Of a DNA stretch of 5,760 nucleotides, positions 1 through 5,264 are shown in pieces. Every line of letters starts with the position of its first letter. Position 1 is the first letter of the stretch. This stretch comes from an uncultured Ruminococcus sp. (GTDB taxonomy: Bacteria > Bacillota > Clostridia > Oscillospirales > Ruminococcaceae), in contig CAMWUF010000082.1 in NCBI GenBank assembly GCA_947177375.1, forward strand, positions 1-5,760, given 5' to 3'. The notes beneath the pieces are model-generated. The model saw nothing but the letters and a program-made list of their open reading frames with translations. It searched no databases and was not told the DNA's origin. The position numbers were made by a program, and so were the translations under genes.

Positions 1-163
1 ATATATTATTTGTATTTTAATTTTAACAGCATTATTTGCAATTAGAATTTATGATGAAAGCATTTTTCAAAATACAGTAAATTTATTTGAAAATTATTCA
101 CATGCACCATCAGAAATCTGGGTAGAAGAATTGATAAATTGGGTGAAAAATTTGTGGAGTTAA
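1..163 (+). CDS. 3' end of a membrane-anchored protein of unknown function (partial)
   Basis: An open frame enters from the left edge (codons begin at position 2) and ends at TAA 161-163, giving the last 53 residues of a protein whose start lies outside the window. The visible part begins with a hydrophobic run of about 16 residues (YIICILILTALFAIRI), consistent with a membrane segment. A mixed polar and aromatic tail of about 35 residues follows, ending WVEELINWVKNLWS. I do not recognise the family. The gene overlaps the downstream M50 protease gene by 10 nt, or by 25 nt if the protease uses an earlier TTG start, which suggests one transcript with coupled translation. By position it could be a partner of the protease, such as a SpoIVFA-like membrane protein, but no LytM/M23 motif is visible, so this is speculation. 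The reading frame itself is supported by its overlap with, and same strand as, the next gene. Confidence 0.5.
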   Translation, partial: YIICILILTALFAIRIYDESIFQNTVNLFENYSHAPSEIWVEELINWVKNLWS

Positions 164-714
164 AATTAAAAAACTGTAGAATTATCATAGATTTTGGATT
201 TCCTGCAATGCTGGCATTAGTATTTTTGCAATCAGAAAATGTTATTATGCGAAAAATATTACTAGTTTGTCTATTACATGAATTAGGGCATGGATTCGTC
301 ATGTGCTTAACAGGAGCAGGTGTGAGAGAAATTAAATTACATGCATCAGGAATGCAAATGCTGACAAATACTTGTTTATTAAGTACAGGACAATCTTTTT
401 GTATTTATTTCAGTGGACCTGTAGTAAATTTATTATTTGCGATTTTATTCTGGAATATAAATTCTGAAACAGCCATGTTACATGCTAGTATGGGAATATT
501 TAATTTATTGCCTTATAAAATTTTAGACGGTGGTGCAATGCTTCATTGTGTTTTAGAAAATAAATCAGAGCTTTTGCAAATTTTAAATATAGTTTGTGTG
601 TTATTATCTATTGCAGTAATTTCAGCAGGTTATTATTATCATGTAAAAAATCCTGTGATATATCTTATGGCAGTATATCTTGCAGTTTCTGAATTTATGA
701 TTGACAAGTCATAA
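154..714 (+). CDS. M50 family site-2 (intramembrane) metalloprotease, SpoIVFB-like
   Basis: This is a polytopic membrane zinc protease of about 186 residues. Numbered from GTG 154, the zinc-binding HExxH motif is HELGH at 42-46, inside a hydrophobic segment. An SGPVVN motif follows at 87-92. The third conserved site-2 protease element, NLLPYKILDGG, is at 117-127, and its Asp125 should be the third zinc ligand. All catalytic elements are therefore present. The closest known type is SpoIVFB, which cleaves pro-sigma-K inside the mother cell. This protein lacks the C-terminal CBS domain found in Bacillus SpoIVFB and ends soon after the last hydrophobic segments, so it is a compact form. The start is uncertain. 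GTG 154 has GGGTGA 7 nt upstream and puts HExxH at about the position seen in SpoIVFB; TTG 139 would add five residues but has only a weak SD. The gene overlaps the preceding membrane-protein gene. The fold assignment is firm; the substrate is unknown. Confidence 0.85.
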   Translation: MELKLKNCRIIIDFGFPAMLALVFLQSENVIMRKILLVCLLHELGHGFVMCLTGAGVREIKLHASGMQMLTNTCLLSTGQSFCIYFSGPVVNLLFAILFWNINSETAMLHASMGIFNLLPYKILDGGAMLHCVLENKSELLQILNIVCVLLSIAVISAGYYYHVKNPVIYLMAVYLAVSEFMIDKS

Positions 715-729
715 AATTTATGATAAAAT
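701..729 (+). promoter_or_regulatory. Sigma-A-type promoter for the radical SAM/DUF2344 operon
   Basis: A perfect -35 box TTGACA (701-706) and a -10 box TAAAAT (724-729) are separated by 17 nt, with a TGA extended -10 element at 721-723. Transcription should begin near 735-737, leaving about 35 nt of untranslated leader before the ATG at 771. The -35 box lies within the last codons of the M50 protease gene, whose stop is at 712-714. The radical SAM gene can therefore be transcribed independently of the protease. Confidence 0.75.
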
Positions 730-756
730 ATAAAAAATAGTTTATTGAATTTATTA

Positions 757-773
757 TGAGGTTGTTATTTATG
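757..773 (+). promoter_or_regulatory. Ribosome binding site that sets the radical SAM start at 771
   Basis: The SD sequence TGAGG (757-761) lies 9 nt before ATG 771. An in-frame ATG at 756 overlaps this SD itself and has no SD of its own, so it is unlikely to be the start. A third in-frame ATG at 774 follows directly and cannot be excluded. Confidence 0.65.
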
Positions 774-2606
774 ATGAAAAATAAGATAGAAAAATTTTTA
801 TTAGATGTACAGAAACCATCACGCTATACTGGCGGTGAAGTTGGTGAAATTATAAAAGATAAATCTAAAATTGATGTGCGATTTGCTTTTTGTTTTCCAG
901 ATATTTATGATGTTGGCATGTCGCATTTAGGTATGAAAATTTTATATTCTCTCATGAATGAACGTGAAAATTATTGGTGTGAGCGTGTGTTTGCTCCGTG
1001 GGTAGATATGGAAAAAATTATGCGTCAAGAACATATTTTGCTGTATGCATTAGAAAGCGGTGATGCAATTAAAGACTTTGATTTTATTGGTTTTACACTG
1101 CAATATGAAATGTCTTATACAAATATTCTAAATATGCTGGATTTAGCAGGTGTACCTGTATTACAAAAAGACCGTGGGGAACAGCTTGCTCCTTTGGTGG
1201 TAGCAGGAGGTCCTTGTGCTTGTAATCCTGAGCCGTTAGCAGATTTTTTTGACTTGTTTATTCTGGGTGAGGGAGAAGAAGTCAATTTAGAATTATTAGA
1301 TTTATATCATACTATGAAACATGCTGGTGCAACAAGGTCTGAATTTTTAAAACAAGCTTGCCAGATAGAGGGCATTTATGTACCATCTTTTTATGAAGTA
1401 AATTATCATGAAAATGGTACTGTAAAAGAAATTCTGCCACATGAAAATGCACCAAAAATAATTAAAAAACGTGTGATAAAAAATCTGGACAAGTGTTATT
1501 ATCCAGAACAAGTTGTTGTTCCGTTTATTGAGCCTGTACATGATAGAATTTCTGTAGAAGTCTTAAGAGGCTGTATTCGTGGGTGTCGATTTTGTCAAGC
1601 TGGTTTTTTATATCGACCGTTTCGGGAAAAATCAGCAGAAAAAATTTGTCAACAAGGCATTACGCTTTGTAAAAATTCTGGCTATGATGAATTATCTTTG
1701 TCTTCGTTAAGTACAAGTGACCATTCGCAGATTGAAAAAATTTTTGATGAGTTACTGGAATATACAGAACAAGAGCATATTAATTTATCTTTGCCATCTC
1801 TTAGAATTGATAATTTTTCTAAATCTGTGCTGGATAAAGTCACAAGAATCAGAAAAAGTGGCTTGACATTTGCACCTGAAGCAGGTACACAAAGATTGCG
1901 TGATGTCATTAATAAAAATATCACAGAAGAAGAAGTCATGAAAACTTGTCAGATTGCATTTGCAGGAGGCTATACAGCAGTAAAATTATATTTCATGATG
2001 GGACTGCCAACTGAAACAGATGAAGATATTATTGGCATTGCAGCGTTAGCACAAAAAATTGTGGATTTATTTTATCATATGCCAGAACATGCCAAAGGCA
2101 AATTACAAGTTTCTGTTAGTACAGCGACATTTGTGCCAAAGCCATTCACACCGTTTGAATTTGAGCCACAGGCTACAAAAGATGAAATTTTAAGAAAGCA
2201 GAAAATTTTAAAAAAAGCAATTACATCAAAAAAAATAAAAACCAGTATGCATATTTCTGATGTCAGTCAAATGGAAGCAGTTCTGGCAAGAGGTGACAGA
2301 AGACTTTGTGCTGTGATTTATGATGCTTGGAAAAATGGCTGTCATATGGATAGTTGGGAAGAATTTTTTAATGCTTCAAAATGGTATGAGGCTTTTAGAA
2401 AAAATAATCTATCACCAGAATTTTATGCCAATCGTACCAGAAATTATGATGAAATTATGCCGTGGAGTCATCTGGATTATTTTATTTCCAGAAAATTTTT
2501 AATTCGTGAGAATCAAAAAGCACATCAGGAACAAATCACAAAATCTTGTCGGGAATCTTGTACTGGCTGTGGTACAAATCAATCTCTTGGGAGGGCTTGT
2601 TTTTGA
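771..2606 (+). CDS. B12-binding-type radical SAM protein (TIGR03960-like), function unassigned
   Basis: This protein of about 611 residues has the layout of the TIGR03960 radical SAM family. The N-terminus carries the family-typical KPSRYTGGE (15-23). A Rossmann/B12-binding-like region follows to about residue 180, with VVAGGP (143-148) and ILGEGEE (164-170). The canonical cobalamin motif DxHxxG is not obvious: the closest segment reads DVGMSHLG (47-54), so B12 binding is uncertain. The radical SAM core has the 4Fe-4S motif CIRGCRFC (Cys268, Cys272, Cys275), then FAPEAGT (367-373) and YFMMGLPTETDED (406-418). The C-terminus carries CRESCTGCG (593-601), a second cysteine cluster that could bind iron or zinc. 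It is expected to cleave S-adenosylmethionine to a 5'-deoxyadenosyl radical, but the substrate is not known to me. Its stop overlaps the start of the DUF2344 gene, the usual partner of this family. Start 771 is chosen from the SD spacing. Confidence 0.9.
   Translation: MMKNKIEKFLLDVQKPSRYTGGEVGEIIKDKSKIDVRFAFCFPDIYDVGMSHLGMKILYSLMNERENYWCERVFAPWVDMEKIMRQEHILLYALESGDAIKDFDFIGFTLQYEMSYTNILNMLDLAGVPVLQKDRGEQLAPLVVAGGPCACNPEPLADFFDLFILGEGEEVNLELLDLYHTMKHAGATRSEFLKQACQIEGIYVPSFYEVNYHENGTVKEILPHENAPKIIKKRVIKNLDKCYYPEQVVVPFIEPVHDRISVEVLRGCIRGCRFCQAGFLYRPFREKSAEKICQQGITLCKNSGYDELSLSSLSTSDHSQIEKIFDELLEYTEQEHINLSLPSLRIDNFSKSVLDKVTRIRKSGLTFAPEAGTQRLRDVINKNITEEEVMKTCQIAFAGGYTAVKLYFMMGLPTETDEDIIGIAALAQKIVDLFYHMPEHAKGKLQVSVSTATFVPKPFTPFEFEPQATKDEILRKQKILKKAITSKKIKTSMHISDVSQMEAVLARGDRRLCAVIYDAWKNGCHMDSWEEFFNASKWYEAFRKNNLSPEFYANRTRNYDEIMPWSHLDYFISRKFLIRENQKAHQEQITKSCRESCTGCGTNQSLGRACF
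2589..2606 (+). promoter_or_regulatory. Strong SD plus TTGA stop/start overlap coupling the radical SAM and DUF2344 genes
   Basis: GGGAGGG at 2589-2595 is a near-ideal SD and lies 7 nt before TTG 2603-2605. The TTG start overlaps the TGA stop (2604-2606) of the radical SAM gene by two bases. This decides the start of the downstream gene: the longer frame from ATG 2546 would add 19 residues that only reread the radical SAM sequence. The arrangement predicts coupled translation and similar amounts of the two proteins. Confidence 0.75.
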
Positions 2607-3256
2607 AAGATTATAGAATTATTTTTGAAAAAAAAGATAATATGAAATATATTTCACATTTAGATTTAAATCGCTGTATGATTCGCTCTGTGAGACGTTC
2701 AGGATTGCCTGCATGGTATACAGAAGGATTTCATCCGCATTTATATTTAATGTTTCCGTTAGCGTTATCACTTGGGACAGAAAGTATTTGTGAAGTCATG
2801 GATTTAAGACTAACAGAAGAAGTTTCAGAACAAGAAATTTTAGAAAAATTAAATTCTGCTTTGCCAAAAGGGTTACATGCAATTTGTGTGCGTGAGCCTG
2901 ATAACCAAGCACAAGATATTACAAGTGCAGAATATATTCTGGAACTGTCCTCCCCTGAAATTGCAGATTTAAAATCATGCTGGTTAAATTTTTTTCATCA
3001 GCCTGAAATTTTAACACAGAAAAGAACTAAAAAAGGCATGCGTGAAATTGATATTAAACCAGTATTAAAAATTGAAAAAATCAGCACACAAGATAATAAA
3101 TTAAAATTAATTTTAAAATTACCTGCTGGTAATGATGGAAATATTAATACCAGCGTTGTAATAGATGCATTTAAAAAATACGCAGGGAAGCCAATTTTGA
3201 TAAATTATCTGTGCAGGACAAAAATTTTTTGCAAAAATTCTCAAGAATTTTTGTAA
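2603..3256 (+). CDS. Radical SAM-associated DUF2344 protein (TIGR03936-like)
   Basis: This is a 217-residue protein starting at TTG 2603. Its N-terminal half has the DUF2344 hallmarks in order: an opening beta strand YRIIFEKKDNMKYI (4-17), SHLDLNR (18-24), the basic segment RSVRRSGLP (28-36), EGFHPH (41-46), and PLALSLGTES (52-61). The C-terminal half (about 100-217) is less conserved, lysine-rich and predicted alpha/beta; its segment IDIKPVLKI may form a core strand. In many bacteria this domain is encoded beside the TIGR03960 radical SAM protein, or fused to it, as the overlap here suggests. The conserved His, Asp and Arg residues could contact a substrate, perhaps a nucleic acid, but that is inference and no reaction is established to my knowledge. 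The last codons lie in an AT-rich inverted repeat. Confidence 0.87.
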   Translation: MKDYRIIFEKKDNMKYISHLDLNRCMIRSVRRSGLPAWYTEGFHPHLYLMFPLALSLGTESICEVMDLRLTEEVSEQEILEKLNSALPKGLHAICVREPDNQAQDITSAEYILELSSPEIADLKSCWLNFFHQPEILTQKRTKKGMREIDIKPVLKIEKISTQDNKLKLILKLPAGNDGNINTSVVIDAFKKYAGKPILINYLCRTKIFCKNSQEFL

Positions 3257-3259
3257 AAA
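3226..3259 (+). repeat. AT-rich inverted repeat over the DUF2344 stop codon, possible weak terminator
   Basis: The arm 3226-3240 (TTTTTGCAAAAATTC) pairs with 3245-3259 (GAATTTTTGTAAAAA) over 15 positions, with one G-T pair and a TCAA loop. The stop codon TAA (3254-3256) lies inside the 3' arm. Its position at the end of the operon and the U run in the 3' arm fit a role in ending transcription or protecting the mRNA 3' end. The stem has very few G-C pairs and no U tract directly follows it, so it is not a classical intrinsic terminator. Confidence 0.45.
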
Positions 3260-3262
3260 CAC

Positions 3263-3291
3263 TTGCATTTTTTCTCAAAATATGCTATGAT
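3263..3291 (+). promoter_or_regulatory. Sigma-A-type promoter for rplS
   Basis: The -35 box TTGCAT (3263-3268) and -10 box TATGAT (3286-3291) are 17 nt apart, with a TGC extended -10 element at 3283-3285. The predicted transcript start is near 3298. This leaves a leader of about 148 nt before the L19 start codon, unusually long for a simple untranslated region and consistent with RNA-based control. Confidence 0.75.
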
Positions 3292-3297
3292 ATATAA

Positions 3298-3445
3298 GCA
3301 TTTGAAATCCGTTTTGATGTTTCTGTCAAAATGAGGGTTAATGCCGTAAGACATTAAATAGATTCGTCCGCTGACGGAGATTGCAAAATTTTTGCAAAAA
3401 TGAATTCCCGTGTATGAAGAATCGGAAATTTAGGAGGAAATGAAC
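3298..3445 (+). promoter_or_regulatory. Structured 5' leader of rplS, candidate ribosomal-protein autoregulatory RNA
   Basis: The stretch between the predicted transcript start and the L19 start codon is rich in local stems. CGTTTTGA (3310-3317) pairs with TCAAAATG (3326-3333). TTAATG (3338-3343) pairs with CATTAA (3352-3357) around an 8-nt loop, CCGTAAGA. TCCG (3367-3370) pairs with CGGA (3375-3378) around CTGA. TTGCAAA (3381-3387) pairs with TTTGCAA (3391-3397). AATTCCCG (3403-3410) pairs with CGGAAATT (3423-3430) with one mismatch, ending one base before the SD-containing AGGAGG. A second CGGA at 3423-3426 could compete for TCCG, and GATTC (3361-3365) could pair with GAATC (3419-3423), so alternative folds are possible. 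Ribosomal protein leaders, including one upstream of L19 in low-GC Gram-positives, are known, and this is a plausible member or analogue. No U-tract terminator is seen in the leader, which favours translational control. Confidence 0.5.
3432..3437 (+). promoter_or_regulatory. AGGAGG SD that selects the rplS start at 3446
   Basis: AGGAGG lies 8 nt before ATG 3446 but only 2 nt before the in-frame ATG 3440. The later ATG is therefore the likely start and gives a 114-residue L19 of normal family length. Confidence 0.75.
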
Positions 3446-3790
3446 ATGGATGCATTGAAATTAATTAGTGATGCAAGTCTGAAAGAAAACGTGCCTGTGA
3501 TTGAAATCGGTGATACTGTAAAAGTTCATGTAAGAATTCAAGAAGGCGAAAAAAGCCGTATTCAAGTATTTGAGGGTACTGTAATTGCCAAAAAACATGG
3601 TGGTATCAGTGAAACTTTCACTGTAAGACGTGTTGCTCATGGTTGTGGCATTGAACGTGTGTTCCCTTTGCACTCCCCTGTTGTTGACAAGGTAGAGTTA
3701 GTAAGACACGGTAAAGCCCGCAGAGCAAAATTATATTATCTGCGTGACAGAGTGGGCAAAGCTGCTAAGTTAAAAGAAAAATTAGTTTGA
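3446..3790 (+). CDS. rplS: 50S ribosomal protein L19
   Basis: L19 is a 114-residue protein of the large ribosomal subunit, located at the interface with the 30S subunit. The family is recognised from end to end. The N-terminal segment MDALKLISDASLKENVPVI is followed by the SH3-like barrel with GDTVKVHVRIQEGEKSRIQ (22-40), FEGTVIAKKHGG (42-53), and TFTVRRVAHGCGIERVFPLH (57-76). The basic tail RHGKARRAKLYYLRDRVGKA (87-106) is typical and contacts rRNA. Length is normal, as L19 is usually about 115 residues. The gene has its own promoter and a long structured leader, and is followed by two hairpins, so it may be largely a single-gene transcript. In Bacillus it lies downstream of rimM-trmD; here it follows the radical SAM pair instead. 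The start is set by the SD at 3432-3437. Confidence 0.97.
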   Translation: MDALKLISDASLKENVPVIEIGDTVKVHVRIQEGEKSRIQVFEGTVIAKKHGGISETFTVRRVAHGCGIERVFPLHSPVVDKVELVRHGKARRAKLYYLRDRVGKAAKLKEKLV

Positions 3791-3804
3791 TTCGCACATG
3801 TAGC

Positions 3805-3844
3805 TAGTGCAAAAACAGCTAGTAATATCGCTGTTTTTGTACTG
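3805..3844 (+). terminator. First hairpin after rplS, probable terminator
   Basis: The stem GTGCAAAAACAGC (3807-3819) pairs with GCTGTTTTTGTAC (3830-3842) over 13 positions with one G-T pair, and can be extended by two pairs to 3805/3844. The loop is 10 nt. The CAGC/GCTG core flanked by an A run and a T run is terminator-like and could work in both directions. An outer pairing of GCACATG (3794-3800) with CATGTTGC (3845-3852), with one bulge, may extend it. The hairpin begins about 15 nt after the rplS stop. Confidence 0.65.
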
Positions 3845-3850
3845 CATGTT

Positions 3851-3880
3851 GCAAGGAGGGACAGGTTGTCCCTTTTTTGC
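3851..3880 (+). terminator. Intrinsic terminator downstream of rplS
   Basis: GGGACA (3858-3863) pairs with TGTCCC (3867-3872) around a 3-nt loop, directly followed by six T (3873-3878). Flanking A and G residues (3853-3857) can pair with the T run. This is a classical rho-independent terminator and should separate rplS from the lepB genes, at least in part. I could not find a convincing separate promoter in 3881-3924, so lepB may depend on readthrough or on a promoter with poor consensus. Confidence 0.85.
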
Positions 3881-3924
3881 ATATTTTATGAATTTTTGCG
3901 ATTTGTCATAAAAGAGGTGAGGCA

Positions 3925-4605
3925 ATGGAATCTTTAGAACCAATTCAGGAAAATGCAGAAAATAGAATTGAAAAAAATTTAACTCCAGAAGAAAAGAAAA
4001 AAAATTTATTTAATGATATTGTAGAAATTATAGAAACAATGCTGATAACTTTGTTTGTGGTGGTATTATTGATTTCTTATCTGACTAGACCTGTTACTGT
4101 AGATGGAAACTCTATGGTGCCAACACTGCAAAACCAAGACAGATTAGTTATGCTTAGATTATTATATACTCCCAAACAAGGTGATATTGTAGTTGTTTAT
4201 AATTCTAATGGGCATGTTCTGGATAATGATGGCAATGTTGTGAATAGTGGCTATGGACTGAATGAAAATATTATTAAACGTGTCATTGCAACTGAGGGGC
4301 AGAAAATTGATATCCGAGTGGACGAAGGACTCGTTTATGTAGATGATGAAGCTTTAGATGAGCCTTATGTAAATGAAGCAGTTCGCTCAAATGATGGTGC
4401 TTTTTCTTATCCAATGATAGTACCAGAAGGCTATGTGTTTGTTATGGGAGATAATAGAAATCATTCTACAGATAGCAGAAGCGTTTTTGTTGGATTAGTT
4501 GCAAAGGAAGATATTCTTGGAAAAGCTTATTTCCGTTTGTGTAATATGGAAACTGATGGAGAAAAACAACATCCTGTGTTTGATACAATTGGGTTTATAG
4601 GCTGA
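3925..4605 (+). CDS. lepB: Signal peptidase I (first of two tandem copies)
   Basis: This 226-residue type I signal peptidase cuts signal peptides from exported proteins at the outer face of the membrane. A charged cytoplasmic N-terminus of about 30 residues (NLTPEEKKKN) precedes one membrane segment at about 35-53. The catalytic Ser63 is in GNSMVPTL (61-68) and the general base Lys118 is in IIKRVIA (116-122). The conserved GDNRNHSTDSR is at 175-185. The catalytic set is complete, so the enzyme should be active. Compared with minimal Bacillus enzymes there is an insert of about 20 residues (NSNGHVLDNDGNVVNSGYG) between the substrate-strand region and the Lys motif. An SD GAGGTGA (3914-3920) precedes the ATG. 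The next gene, a diverged copy, begins 22 nt after the stop. The single N-terminal membrane anchor is typical of Gram-positive LepB. Confidence 0.93.
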   Translation: MESLEPIQENAENRIEKNLTPEEKKKNLFNDIVEIIETMLITLFVVVLLISYLTRPVTVDGNSMVPTLQNQDRLVMLRLLYTPKQGDIVVVYNSNGHVLDNDGNVVNSGYGLNENIIKRVIATEGQKIDIRVDEGLVYVDDEALDEPYVNEAVRSNDGAFSYPMIVPEGYVFVMGDNRNHSTDSRSVFVGLVAKEDILGKAYFRLCNMETDGEKQHPVFDTIGFIG

Positions 4606-4627
4606 TTGCCTGATAGGAGACTAAGCA

Positions 4628-5242
4628 ATGAAAGAATATGTAATTTTTTCAAGAAATCCAAAGATTCATAAATTTATTGGTGAATTTCTTGACATTGCTG
4701 GTTGGGCAATTATTCCAATTCAAATCATGGTTCTTCTGTTTGCATATGTGTTTCAAATTGCAACAGTAAAAGGCGATTCCATGTTGCCCACGCTTCAAGA
4801 TACAGATAAATTGCTTGTGTTTCAGCTGAATCATAGACCCAATAGCGGTGATGTTGTGATTATTAATGCAGAAAATTCTGTGCTTTTTGGGCAAGATGGT
4901 TTTTTATATGAATCTGATGGCTTGCATAAAAGCATTGTAAAACGTGTTATTGCTGTTGGTGGGGAAATGCTAGAGATTAACTCTGAAGAAGGTATTGTTT
5001 ATATCAACGGCGAACCGCAGGAAGAGTTATATACAAATACGATTACACAATTGCCAAGTACAGATAATGCATTTACATATCCTGTTATAATTCCTGAAGG
5101 GTTTGTATTTGTGATGGGTGATAATCGTGATATTTCTATGGATAGTCGTTATGCAGAAGTCGGACTTGTTGCTGAAGAAGCAATTGAAGGAATTGTATTA
5201 TTAAGATTATATCCGTTGGAAAGTATTGGTGTAATAAAATAA
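4628..5242 (+). CDS. lepB: Signal peptidase I (second tandem copy)
   Basis: This 204-residue type I signal peptidase is a paralogue of the upstream copy. A short N-terminus of about 23 residues precedes a membrane segment at about 24-45. The nucleophile Ser51 lies in GDSMLPTL (49-56), the general base Lys105 in SIVKRVIAVGG (102-112), and GDNRDISMDSR is at 164-174. All catalytic residues are present. The central insert found in the first copy is also here (NAENSVLFGQDGFLYESDG), so the two probably arose by duplication of an ancestor with that insert. Sequence divergence between them is substantial, especially in the N-terminal tail and membrane segment, so the duplication is not recent. The SD AGGAGA (4615-4620) lies 7 nt upstream. 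The gene probably shares a transcript with its neighbours; rbgA follows after a 22-nt gap. Two enzymes may divide preproteins by cleavage-site preference, but that is inference. Confidence 0.93.
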   Translation: MKEYVIFSRNPKIHKFIGEFLDIAGWAIIPIQIMVLLFAYVFQIATVKGDSMLPTLQDTDKLLVFQLNHRPNSGDVVIINAENSVLFGQDGFLYESDGLHKSIVKRVIAVGGEMLEINSEEGIVYINGEPQEELYTNTITQLPSTDNAFTYPVIIPEGFVFVMGDNRDISMDSRYAEVGLVAEEAIEGIVLLRLYPLESIGVIK

Positions 5243-5252
5243 ATATCTGAAA

Positions 5253-5258
5253 GTGAGG
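5253..5258 (+). promoter_or_regulatory. SD that sets the rbgA start at 5265
   Basis: GTGAGG (5253-5258) lies 6 nt before ATG 5265. The in-frame GTG 5253 would be a start codon inside this SD and would add MRIT, which is not expected in the family, so ATG 5265 is preferred. Confidence 0.7.
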
Positions 5259-5264
5259 ATTACC

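Noticed and set aside
42..302. Minus-strand open frames here and at 1347-1541, 1682-1939, 3461-3673, 4649-4894 and 5513-5731
   Set aside because: Each lies antisense to a well-supported gene, has no recognisable domain, and has a composition expected from reading AT-rich coding DNA backwards.
2320..2502. A 60-codon plus-strand frame inside the radical SAM gene
   Set aside because: It is an out-of-frame shadow of a strongly supported coding region, with no domain of its own.
2546..2602. Longer start of the DUF2344 gene at ATG 2546
   Set aside because: It would add residues that only reread the radical SAM C-terminus in another frame, whereas TTG 2603 has a strong SD at the right distance and fits the family N-terminus.
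3331..3357. Eight-codon leader ORF (MRVNAVRH) in the rplS leader, and a five-codon one at 3400-3417
   Set aside because: Neither has a credible SD, and neither shows a run of regulatory codons or a linked terminator, so leader-peptide attenuation is not supported.
3881..3924. Possible separate promoter for lepB
   Set aside because: No pair of -35 and -10 boxes at 16-18 nt spacing stood out; the hexamers present match the consensus poorly.
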